Notes under the pieces: model-generated
Databases searched by the model: none
What the model was told of the DNA's origin: nothing
The model's input: the letters and a program-made list of their open reading frames with translations, nothing else
Shown: piece by piece, positions 54,281-64,000 of the stretch
How the letters are laid out: every line of letters begins with the position of its first letter
Numbering within the stretch: the stretch's first letter is position 1
Origin: Folioceros fuciformis
Taxonomy: Eukaryota; Anthocerotophyta; Anthocerotopsida; Anthocerotales
DNA length: 64,000 bases
NCBI GenBank assembly: GCA_049999805.1
Contig: JBNGIO010006348.1
Span: forward strand, 152,686-216,685
Direction: 5' to 3'
Position numbers and translations under genes: made by a program

Positions 54281-54490
54281 TTTTCTATGATTGAAAAAGA
54301 GATGGAAAGTCCCATCTACTCCAAAGATTGGAGGAATAACTCTATTAGGGCCAAAGGCAATAACTCTATTAGGGCCAAAGGCAAAAAAGGTACTCTGTCC
54401 TGCGAATATCATTTTCAAAAATTACCTACTCCCAAAATATCATGATATGGAATAACAAAAGACCTACCTACCACTCGTGTGCCGAAGAAG
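54281..54490 (+). repeat. Dispersed non-coding repeat, copy 4 (partial)
   Basis: Matches 20461-20670: AAAGAGATGGAAAGTCCCAT, CTACTCCAAAGATTGGAG, TATGGAATAACAAAAGACCT, GCCGAAGAAGCCGCTTGACC. It contains a local 23-bp duplication (AATAACTCTATTAGGGCC). Confidence 0.8.
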
Positions 54491-54640
54491 CCGCTTGACC
54501 TGTGAAGACTTCTCAATACGAGGGACATATATAAGTACAAAGTATACAAGTAATACATGCATAGTAATTAATATATAGTACACCTTGAAGATCCCCAAAG
54601 ACCTCTAAATACAAGGGATGTATGTAAGTACATCCTCAAT

Positions 54641-55340
54641 ATATTGTACATAGAAGGGACCATAAATGCACGTTAGAATATAGCACATATTTAAATGAAA
54701 ATGCATTCAAGGTAAGGGAAAGGCCTTAACTGAAGGTAAAATGATGGTTAACATGTTTGGAACCAAACCTAAAAATATGTAAGATTATTACAAATGTGTG
54801 TAACACTTAATGATGTTTTGGTGATAATAGTATGTAACCTTTTTTGTTACACTATGTTACAGTTTTTGGTGGGTGACATGGAACATAGTATAACTAATAT
54901 TGTTATAAACTATGACAAGCTTCTAGGAAAAGTGTTACAACATCTAATAAACTCTTAAACCCTTAACCCTAAAAATTTGTTAAGAAAGATGTAGCAAACC
55001 ACCCCATATTCTAGAAGTGGTTAATGGAGAACATGGGGAGCTCTAAGGAATGGTACTAGCACTATCACACCATGGGACAACAATGACGACCAAATGGGCC
55101 TAGATAGTGCGAATTTTCGAAGGTGAACTATAACATTTGGCCCATTGTAGATGGGCAACCTCAATAGGTGTTTGCTATAGGAACAACAACCTCCGATAAA
55201 AGACTTAACAACTAGTAGCTAGTCTAGAAGACCTAGTAATTATCTAGACAAAGATAAAAGCCGCTTTCAATATGAAGAAGAGGATGGAGTAACTGCCGTC
55301 CCAACTCGCAAGCTGCAATGACCAAGAGCAATTCACAATG
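54641..55340. other. AT-rich intergenic region
   Basis: No gene or clear repeat is recognised in this stretch. Confidence 0.4.
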
Positions 55341-55758
55341 GTGGGCTTTAGTCCAAGACAAGTTGGGACGGCAGCAATGTCGAGGGAAGCCCATAGATAG
55401 AGGCAGAGTGAGGCCGCTAGCAGTTTAGCCTATTACGGTGAGTAGCTGCACGATGAGGTGGGTAGGGTGGGAGCTTAGGTGGGCTTTAGTCCAAGACAAG
55501 TTGGGACGGCGGCAATGTCGAGGGAAGCCCATAGGTAGAGGTAGAGTGAGGCCGCTAGAAGTTCAGCCTATTACGGTGAGTAGCTGCACGATGAGGTAGG
55601 TAGGGTGGGAGCTTAGGTGGGCTTTATTAGTCCAAGACAAGTTGGGATGGCGGCAATGTTGAGGGAAGCCCATAGATAGAGGCAGAGTGAGGCCGCTAGC
55701 AGTTCAGCCTACTACGGTGAGTAGCTGCACGATGAGGTGGGTAGGGTGGGAGCTTAGG
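55341..55758 (+). repeat. 138-bp tandem repeat, three copies
   Basis: Copies start at 55341, 55479 and 55617 with GTGGGCTTTAG and contain CCAAGACAAGTTGGGA, GAGGGAAGCCCATAG, GAGGCCGCTAG and GTGAGTAGCTGCACGATGAG. The copies are very similar; the third has a 3-bp insertion. Confidence 0.95.
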
Positions 55759-55989
55759 TTTGCAGCGAATTCCCGCAATTCGATTGCACTTGCGAGTGGG
55801 GAGGGGATGGGTTTTGTCAATTGGGGGGGGTGAAGGTTGAGACCTATGGCCACTATCCAAGCATTTCCAACCATGGAGAGAGCAGGGTCAGAGCTCGAAG
55901 CAACTCCCCTTGGCAAGCAAAGGGAGACGGGGAGTGGAGAGGCACACCAGGAGGTAATGGTGAGGTGACTCCCAGGCCTATGAAGGTTG

Positions 55990-57270
55990 CCCTCTAGGCC
56001 TTGCTACAAGCCCTTACGGAGAAGAGGGGCAAGGGATGACAACCTAGATGCCGTCGTCCCCTTCCATGTAGGGGGGGCACCCCAAGAGCTAGCAAGGGGG
56101 CAGGCGTATGGTAGGGCCACGGTGGCTTGGAGGTTGTAGTGGCCTTATTGCTCGGGAAAGGTAGTCTCCATAGCCAAAAGGTGGGCACGGGGGGAGCGGT
56201 CCCCCCCCCTCGGGCCACAAGGCTATTCCTACCTTGCAAGTTACAAGGGACATCCCCTCCAGTCAACCCTGGCATGGAGGGGGTGATGACGGCCTTAGGG
56301 CTGGTGTTGCCTTTTAGGGTAAGGAGGTGTAGCCTCCCGAGCTAGCTTATGCATGGGGCAAGGCCACAGCGACCTTGGGACTTCCATGGCCATCCAACTA
56401 GGGCAAGGCAACCCCTAGAGCTTATAGGGAGGCGATGGTGGCCTTAGAGCTGCCGTCGCCTTGTATGCTTGCGAAGGCAACATCCCAAGCCAACACAAAA
56501 GAATGTGGCATGCCCCAAGGCTAGCATCGCCTCCCCTCGTGTCGCCATGGCCTTATAGGTAGGGGAAGGTAGCCCCCAAAGCTTGCAGGCAATGGTAGCC
56601 TTGCTGCTATCGCTGCCTCGTAGGCTCGGGAAGGCAACCCCCAGAGCTTGCAGGCAAAGGTAGCCTTGCAGTTGTCGCCACCTTGCTGGCTTGGGAAGGT
56701 AGGCCCATGAGCCAACGTGGGGGTGTGGGGCAAGACCATGGTGGCCCTAATGCTGCCATGGTCTTATGAGTAGGGAAAGCTAACCCTTGAAGCCTTGTAG
56801 GGTAGCACCGGGGACGCAGTGTTGGCCAGAGGTTGCTATTGTCTTGTAGATGGGGAGGGGTAGCCCCTTCAAATAGTAGGTTGGTACGAAAGGAGGCAAT
56901 GGTGAACCTATGGCCACCATTGACGTGCAAGCTTGGCATGGCAGCCCCCCGGAGCTTATAGCGGGGCATGAGGGAAGGCAGTGGCAGCCAAAAGGCCGCC
57001 ATTGCCTTGCACTCTCAAAGGGGCAGCCCCTCTAGCTAGTAGGGTGGTGGAGGGGGTGGCAACCTGATGAAGTATAGTGCAAGTGTCGGGCGAGGCTATG
57101 GCGGCCTCAACATGGCCTTGCAATTAGTAGGAGGCAGCCCCTAGAACTTGGAGGGGGGCAAGGGGGGAGGGGATGGGGCTGTCATCCCCTTGCAAGATGG
57201 GAGAGGTAGCCCCCTTGGCCACCACGGGGATGGTAGCAATGTGCGCACTATTACCCTGCATCTTAGGGAG
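55990..57270. repeat. Degenerate G-rich repeat array
   Basis: Phrases such as GGGAAGG(C/T)A(G/A)CCCCC, AGAGCTTGCAGG, GTGGCCTT and CTTGTAGG(C/T) recur at irregular intervals of roughly 60-130 bp for about 1.2 kb. Open frames here are by-products of the repetition. No protein homology is seen. Confidence 0.6.
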
Positions 57271-58900
57271 GGTATGATGACCTTGTGGACCAAGCATTAC
57301 AAGCCCCGAAGTAAGAGGTGGAGGAGGGGAGCTTGTGGAAGGGGAGCTAGAGGGCTTGGGTGGAGAATAAGAGGTTGTTGCATAGGTAGGTGTGGGGTGA
57401 AATATTGCACCCGGGGTGCTGCGAGGTCCACACAAACCCTCTTTGTCGTTATAGCACTGGGATTTGACCCCAAGGGAATGATTTGTGTCCAACTACACAG
57501 GTTTCCTCTCAAAATAAGTTACTACCTTAAGGGCACCTAACTCCTCAGGACCCTCACTTTTCACGCCCCAACTACCCAAGTCATACCTGGATGCTCCTAC
57601 TCTCCCTGACTCCCTGACAACCCCAGCTCCGGCCACTCCTTCAACCACCTCGACCACTCCGTCGCCCTTACGACTACTTCTGCTCAAGACTACCTCCGTT
57701 TCCCTCCGGACAACCCCCATTCCCCTCTGGGTAGCGGTCGCCCATTCGGCTACCTCAATGGGTTCCACTTTCTCTCTCCTTCTCTTTCTCTCTCTCAATC
57801 GCTCCCTCTCTCCTCTAACCTGGGTTTACCCTCTGATACTTACTTTACCAGTCCTTGCCTTCCAAACCGCCAGCAACTTACCTCCAATCGCGCTCACCTA
57901 CGAACTCACCGACCTCCGCCCTTACTCGCTAGCCCTCTAGCGCCTCGACTGAAACGCACCAGCGTTCGTCATGCACACATCTGCACTCAGAGAGTCGCGA
58001 AGGGACCTTTGGCAGTACAGTCCCCAATCTATTCACGTAACCTAAGCCCAAACCCAGGCCGTTTTGCTCTTAATTGTCTTTCAGTTACACACGCGCCAGG
58101 GTCTTATCGGCGCTCGATCTCTTCAACTTAGTGACTCCTCTTTCATGGTTCCTCTTTCCCTCATACTCCAGGCACTTGCCTTTGGATCGCAGCACCCTCT
58201 CCGCGACGCCGCCAACATTCCCCTGTTTAATTATAGTCTCCAGTCCACTCCTCCCTCACATGGGTCTGGGTGGCTTCCACCATGCAGCCATCTCGTATTT
58301 CTACCACCACTCTTCACCTCTCACATATACACCCCCAGTCGCGCGGTCCTGTCCTGACGACCGTTCAATGTCACGCACTTACATTCGCTGCCTCTCTTGA
58401 TCTTGCTTCTTCACTTGTTCACATTTTCTCGACTTCATACTCAGTCCTACCCCCCCTCCTGGGCCTTCTCCTATGGAATTAAGGAATGCTGAAACATCGG
58501 GGCTAAGGGAAGGGATACCCACTTCCACTCCGAACTCGCGAATTCAGCCCCGACGTCTTCACCACTCCATGTGATCGCCCCGAGGATAGCTGGGGAGCTC
58601 GTCTCCCACTCGGCGAGGTTCCACCTCCCGATTCGTCCCTTGGCTCGATCACGGAGCATCCACCACCTGCACCCACACCTCCTGATTGCTACGTGCGCGC
58701 GCTTGCCTGGACCTTCTGTCTAGCAACGGCCATCGCTAGACTCCTGCAAGGTTGGGTGGTTGGGCTGATTTTTGCTAATTTCCCAGGGCCTCAAACTGGC
58801 CTCTTATACACGGTGGTGGCGGTCTTTCCGCTATAAAGTCTGTCAGGGGTCAGTCGGCGCTCTTAAATTCCAAGCGGCTCAGGTCCATGTAAAAGCATTC
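57271..58900. other. Pyrimidine-rich region without recognisable genes
   Basis: C/T-rich on the forward strand at 57540-58480. Short frames have skewed composition and no domain. It may belong to the element to its right. Confidence 0.35.
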
Positions 58901-58930
58901 CAAAAAGAACACTATCCTAGCCTGCAATTA

Positions 58931-61600
58931 CTATCGCCTCTCTCCACGCCACTGGCACCTTCCCCCCTGTCTGCGTCCGCCTCTTCTCACTGGTCCCCCT
59001 CTTGCTCTCCTACCCCTCCGTTGATCGGGCAGATCTTCCCATTGGATCTCTACGTCACTACTGCTACTGGACCTTTCCGGCGGTGGCATAGGTGGGCCCC
59101 GCCGCTGAGAACCACTGTTCCCCCTCCTCCTCTGGTTATTGAGGATAGCAACAGGCTCCCGTTCTACCCATCGTTGGGCCTCTTCTTCCGTCAGCTCCTC
59201 TAGGACTGCCTCCACGTAGCAATGGGGCAGGCCTGTCATCCACAAGCTGTAGCGGTAGAGTCCCTTGTGGGTCCTCAGATGCAGGCCGTAGCCCCGCGTC
59301 CCTCGTGTGCCCATACGTACATACAGAAACAGTTTAAGAACTCTGGCCCCTTCCACATAAAGACCTGGCACATAGGAAGCCTCCTCCTCATACTGCAGCA
59401 CAACCCGACCTTTTGTCATAAAGGAGGTGCTTACCCCTTCCTCCCTTGGGCTACCGTGGGCTGTCTGCTCCCCATCTTACTGGGGTACCTGAAGGTCCTT
59501 CATCCGTCCAGCTGTTGCTTCCTCCGGCTCTGTCCTTCTGGTGCGGATCAATCTCCTGGAGCGCCTAAGCTCAAGCGCCTTCGCTGTTTCTTCCTTGGTT
59601 CCCAGGGCTGGTCCCTTGGCTACTCTGGGCTCAACCGGGCTACTAGTAGCCTTGGCGACTACTCGGCTACCGGTAGTCCGCTCGACTACCGGTTCCCCTG
59701 CTCTATTACCGGTAGCCCCTTCAGCTACCGGGGTCGCTGGTTGACTTGGGCACCCAACCTTACCCTTCCCCTTCACTCTCTCTCTGGCTTCGTCTCGCTC
59801 CCGCTTGTACTTGTCAGCCAGCTTTTGGGCCTGTTCCACGGCTGCTACCTCCAACTCCTGCGCCCTGGCCATCTCCTGTTGTATCTCCAGGTTAGTCTCA
59901 TGGGCCTCCCTCACCTGAGCTAGTAGGATCCCCTGTTGCTCCCTTAGCGCTTGGACCTCGACCTTCGCCTGGCGTGCCTCTTCCTCAGCTTGTGCCCTCT
60001 CCTTATCCAGGACTCGCTGTCTCTCCTCCAGCAGTTGCCGCGCCGACTCCAATGTTGCCAGTAGCCTCCGGGCTTCAGCCTCCTGCTGGCATGCCTCTGC
60101 TTCCTTCCCTCGGGCCTTGGCTTCCCGTTCCACCTGCACACTCAGCCAAGTCATTGCCCTAGCAGCCTGGTCCAGGAGATCTGCTTGGACCTATACCATC
60201 GCGGCAGTCAGCCTTGGCAGATCCACCTCCTGCGTTTCTCCAACAGTCATTCCTCTTGCCGTAATCTGCTTGCCCAGAAACTCCCTTAGCTTCTCCAGGT
60301 CTCCCACCTGCAGCCTATCCTTCTGAGGAATGCTCCTGAAGATTTCCTCCCATCCTGAAAAAGCTCCTTGCGTCGAAACGTGCCCTAATTCACTCTCATG
60401 CCTGGGAGGAATTAACTCGGCGGCTAACGTCTGCTCCTGAGACTCCTCCACCCCTGCTTCATCCTGCCCCTGCTCCTCCAGTCCTTGATCCGTGACTCCC
60501 TGTTCAGCGAGCTCCTGTTTTACCTCCTGTTCCTGTACAGCCCGCTCCTCTATTTGACCTTCGATTCACTCCAGGGCTGTCTCCGATGTCTTCGGCCTAC
60601 TCCCTCCTCTCATGCTCTGCCCGCTGACCCATCTCCTCTTGGCAAGGGTCTTCCTCTGAGCTGCTGTCCTCTTCTTAGGCCTGACGGGAACCTCTCCCTC
60701 CCAGCTGTCCCCACTCCCCGATACCCAACTGCTGGAGTCAGCCTTCACTGGCTCAGCAGGCTTCCATTTTACATCCCTGATTGGCCTCCACATGTGCAGT
60801 GAAGCCAACACCTCCAGTTTCAACACCAGATTAGCATAACTTTAAATATGCACTAGAAACGGGGAAATCATCGGGGGCTGAGGAGAGGGCAGGGTCAGAT
60901 TCTGCCTCTCCTCGTCCATCCTGGGATACAGAATTTTTCCCCAATCAATCCTGGTCCCCTTCACTACCTCATGCACAAACAGGAGCATCTAGTCAGACAG
61001 ATAATCCTGTTTGCAAACCTGGAGAAAACTAAGAAACCACCTGGCTAGACCCATTAGCTGCGGGCTCGCCATGTCGCGAACCAACCATCCGTTAGCCTCC
61101 TTCTTCGTGCCTGGTTTGAGCAGTCCTTTAGCGTCTCCTGTACCTCGCCATTTCCTCAGGGACTCCAGCACCAATCCTCTCTCTTCTCGCTGGTCACGGC
61201 CATACACCCTCCTCACTAGCTCCAGGTTCCACCCCTGCGGTCTACCTCTGATCCCCTTCTCACGGACAAGTTCTTTCAACCTCAGGGTGCACTCCTTGAC
61301 CAACTGTGGCGCTGCATGGTTCCACTTCTGGGTCATGAAACCCATACCCAATTCATCCACCAGCCCTCCTGCTCTGACCCTCCAGTGCTCCATGTTGGGC
61401 CACAGGAGTAGGTCGATCCGGGGAACAAAAGGTTCCCCCTCCTGCTCAGGTACTGTCACTCCAGGCAGCAGTTCAGGGCGTGACCTCATCCTGCCAACCT
61501 CCTCCTCGTGCTCCGGCTTCTGCGGTCCCTCCTCTCTCTCGCTACTTGCCTCGGCCCGTCCTGTTGCCTCAGCGTCTGCTTCCCTTCCAACCGCCTTCAC
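58931..61600 (-). pseudogene. Decayed multi-ORF element of unknown family
   Basis: Consecutive reverse-strand frames, interrupted by a few stops, read as one degraded protein of about 800 residues or more. The segment from 61600 (FVPRIDLLLWPNMEHW, MGFMTQKWNHAAPQLVKE, ARWFLSFLQVCKQDYLSD) continues past a stop into MLLFVHEVVKGTRIDWGKIL, then MLKLEVLASLHMW. Next is a 60451-60191 frame, a stop, and a long coiled coil rich in Glu/Ala/Arg at 60154-59800. A charged tail (RRSRRLIRTRR) and a further frame to 58931 follow. The VKGTRIDWGKIL-type phrase recalls putative plant transposon proteins. I cannot name the family. Confidence 0.5.
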
Positions 61601-61815
61601 GCTCCCGGGTTACTGCCCTTCACGTTTCAAATACTAACTTAATTCCCCTCCAAACTTCCCTTTAGGGTTTTTATACTGGCCATTTTCTTCTCTCACTACT
61701 GCCAGTTGGACTACCACCAGTCACCCTTTTCGCGATGGTTGCCTCGCTGGCCACCGTTGCCCAGTCACCTCAACCCAACCTTTGTCCTAAATCCACAACT
61801 AGCTAGCCCCCTTCC

Positions 61816-61915
61816 NNNNNNNNNNNNNNNNNNNNNNNNNNNNNNNNNNNNNNNNNNNNNNNNNNNNNNNNNNNNNNNNNNNNNNNNNNNNNNNNNNNNN
61901 NNNNNNNNNNNNNNN
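61816..61915. other. Assembly gap (100 N)
   Basis: One hundred Ns. Sequence to the left and right appears unrelated. Confidence 0.99.
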
Positions 61916-62208
61916 AGGCCCAAGGACACCCTTACTCACTCACTTCCAGATCGTGGTCTTCGGTATCCCAAACACCCAAAGACCAAGGCCATTTTTGTGT
62001 ATGAATACCCCTATCTTATTCACATACTAAGCCGATTTGCCCGTTCCTTCACACAAAAGAGTCATCTAGAGTCATCTTACAGGTGTCAAAGGTGGAGTGG
62101 GAGCATGCTCCGTAGTGCCAAGTGTAGTGAAAGAAAATCTTTTGAATGGAGCAAAGGCGAAGGTGATATCTTCATGCATTGCATCAACACATCAATCTGG
62201 TACCTCGA

Positions 62209-62325
62209 GTTCTCAGCAAACCACAGTGGAGAAGGCATGGGAGCTACCACGAAGAAAGCTAGTAGAGTTCTCAGCAAACCACAGTGGAGAAGGCGTAGGA
62301 GCTACCACGAAGAAAGCTAGTAGAT
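62209..62325 (+). repeat. 58-bp direct duplication in the hAT relic
   Basis: GTTCTCAGCAAACCACAGTG ... GCTACCACGAAGAAAGCTAG occurs twice with a 58-bp period, so it shifts the frame. Confidence 0.95.
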
Positions 62326-62882
62326 ACAGCTATGGTGAGGTGCTTTTATCCATACGGGTTATCATTCAACCTTGCATGGTCTCCCTTCTTCAGTGCCATG
62401 GTCACTGCAATTGCCAACATAGGTAACTCGTATAAGCCCCCAAACTTCAACGCTTTGCAAACTACACTACTGGATGAGGAAAAGGCCACTGTCGAAGAGA
62501 AGTTTGAAACGTCAAAGCCTCTAGAACATTTGGTTGCTCAATCTTAAGCAATGGTTGGAGTGACAGACAAAACCGGCCATTGGTGAATGTGTTAGTGGCC
62601 TCGCGGCAAGGGAATGTATTTCTTAGAGCGGAGGACACATCAAGGCATGAGAAAACGGCTTTGTTCCTTGCAAACCTATTTTGGCAAGCAATTGATGTGG
62701 TAGGCCGTAAGAATGTGATTCATGTGGTTACAGACTCTGCAACAAATTGTAAACGTACTGGACAGATGATTGAAGCACAATATCCTAGCATTGTTTGGAC
62801 ACCTTGCTCGGCTCACATCCTCGACTTACTCCTTGAATCAATGAACAACATCAATTGGATACAACCCATCATTCACCAAGCT

Positions 62883-63039
62883 CGACAAGTGGTTCAATTC
62901 ATCACTACCCATCATGCTCCCTTGGCTATGTTTCGACAAGTGGTTCAATTCATCACTACCCATCATGCTCCCTTGGCTATGTTTCGACAAGGTTCAATTC
63001 ATCACTACCCATCATGCTCCCTTGGCTATGTTTCGACGC
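62883..63039 (+). repeat. 51-bp triplication in the hAT relic
   Basis: CGACAAGTGGTTCAATTCAT ... CTTGGCTATGTTT occurs at 62883, 62934 and 62985. The third copy lacks TG and is 49 bp long, so the frame is lost there. Confidence 0.95.
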
Positions 63040-63745
63040 ACTTAACTGAAGAGGTGTTGAAGCGTGTAGCTTCTAGATTTGCTACGCATCATATATGCTT
63101 ACAATATCTCTCAAGTTAAGAACAGTCTGCATCATATATGCTTACAATATCTCTTAACTTTTGCTACGCATCATATATGCTTACAATATCTCTTACAATA
63201 TCTCTCAAGTTAAGAACAGTCTCCAGGAAACCAGGAAACCATGGTGAGCGAGTCTTGGGAAGCTTGGAGGCCTTCTAGCTCAAGAGCTTTGGAGCTTAAA
63301 GGTCAAGTGATAATAGATGTTATGGATGATAGTATGTGGGTAGGAATAAAGGCTGTCTTCTCCATCATTGCACCCTTTGTACAGTTATTGAGGCTTGTTG
63401 ATGGGGCAGGTTAGGTCATGGGGCAAATCTATCCAACCATGGTGGCAGCACGTAAAGAGGTGTTCAACTTGTCTCAGTAAAGAGGTGTTCAACTTGTCTT
63501 CGGTTCTGGGGCATGCTAAGACAAGTGAATTTTGGCAATCATTGACACGAAAGTATCAGGGGGATGGCCAAGAAACAAACGTAGCAATCGTGTCAAGTCT
63601 ACATACATACTTGGATGCAATCATGGGTGTAGCAATTGTAGCAATTGAGGTTTTTGAGTATTGTCTCTTCACGGTGATATATTTATCATTTATTAATTAT
63701 TTTATTATATACTTAATGGTCCATATTTTATTACATACTTAATGG

Positions 63746-64000
63746 TCTGTTTGAGGGTTTTAAGTATAACAACGTATTGAGAATATACGCATAAAATTTG
63801 TAGTACCATACTCTGTACATTCCGCAAATTTTACGAACCGGGTAACTATGGCTAGAGACAACAACGGCAAGTGTGTGTGGCTTGGTGGGTGGGGGATTTA
63901 TCCAGAGGGCTTCAAATCATGTCCATGTGCATGTCCATGTGCAAGTGTAGCCGGAAGGGGAGATGAGACGCAATATGGAGTTAGCTCGGCCCAGGAGGTG
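63746..64000. other. Right-edge sequence, no feature recognised
   Basis: AT-rich then mixed sequence up to the window end. A short CATGTCCATGTGCATGTCCA repeat occurs near 63918. No gene is visible. Confidence 0.4.

Larger units (their letters stand above)
53972..54640 (+). repeat. AT-rich tandem repeat, period near 90-130 bp
   Basis: Repeated pieces are GAAGATCCC(T)GAAGACC, TCTCAATACAAGGACGTATA, ACAAGTAATATATGCATA and TAATTTATACAAAATAC. There are about five imperfect copies, interrupted by copy 4 of the dispersed repeat at 54281-54490. A 10-N gap lies at 54058-54067. Confidence 0.8.
61950..63745 (+). pseudogene. hAT-type transposase with DUF659, broken
   Basis: Relic of a cut-and-paste hAT transposase. 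Landmarks in order: YPYGLSFNLAWSPFF, AIANIGNSYKPPNFNAL and TTLLDEEKATVEEK (62340-62510), then SNGWSDRQNRPLVNVLVA (62549-62602), EKTALFLANLF, VIHVVTDSATNCKRTGQM and VWTPCSAHILDLLLE. These are the DUF659 core with its Asp-containing DSA motif. From 63240: VMDDSMWVGIKAVF and LLRLVDGAG. A frame-breaking 58-bp duplication (62209-62325), a stop at 62545, a triplication at 62883-63039 and later stops inactivate it. No terminal inverted repeats are identified, and its left end may lie in the 100-N gap. Confidence 0.85.

Noticed and set aside
56127-57798. Several 70-130 codon frames in the G-rich array
   Set aside because: They reflect repetitive composition and stop-codon depletion, not coding sequence.
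1-64000. tRNA genes, ribosomal operons, phage or bacterial operons, toxin or defence systems
   Set aside because: None seen. Intron structure and repeat content are those of a plant nuclear genome.

Overview
The window is nuclear DNA from a land plant. Genes have GT-AG introns, mostly 75-300 bp, and there are PLS-type pentatricopeptide (PPR) genes, plant LTR retrotransposons and CCCTAAA telomere-type motifs. The long PPR proteins and an RNF32-like gene (a family I associate with ciliated organisms) point to a seed-free plant such as a fern, lycophyte or bryophyte. That placement is inference. Four runs of N mark assembly gaps.

Gene-rich half (1-36.9 kb). In order: an RNF32-like double-RING/IQ gene cut by the left edge (-); a MYB-related SHAQKYF-type gene (+); a 1207-residue PPR protein (-); a BMT5-like rRNA methyltransferase (+); a complete six-exon mitochondrial biotin synthase gene (+); a short RING gene (-); a decayed Ty1/copia element (14.8-20.1 kb, -); dispersed and tandem repeats (20.1-21.9 kb); a 1100-residue PPR gene (+); a biotin synthase pseudogene fragment (+); an FQR1/WrbA-type quinone reductase (+); a PPR gene (-); and a 1355-residue PPR gene (+). 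The last is a paralogue of the 1100-residue one and is built from unusually uniform PLS triads. The PPR proteins are predicted organelle RNA-binding or editing factors, and none carries a DYW deaminase domain. The other genes are ordinary housekeeping or metabolic genes.

Repeat-rich half (36.9-64 kb). A decayed Ty3/gypsy element sits 77 bp past the last PPR stop codon. Next come a complete five-exon A-type cytochrome P450 gene (-), another copy of the dispersed repeat, and a Ty1/copia element (+) interrupted inside pol by a second element. That nested element (50109-53580, -) has 259-bp LTRs, carries only gag and part of protease, and contains a 5S rRNA-like segment with T-runs behind it. From 54 kb on there are AT-rich and GC-rich tandem arrays, a decayed multi-ORF element of unknown family (58.9-61.6 kb, -) and a decayed hAT/DUF659 transposase (61.9-63.7 kb, +).

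I see no prokaryotic system, CRISPR array or rRNA operon. The most notable items are the nested gag-only element with its 5S-like segment, the triad-expanded PPR paralogues, the biotin synthase relic and the RNF32-like gene.
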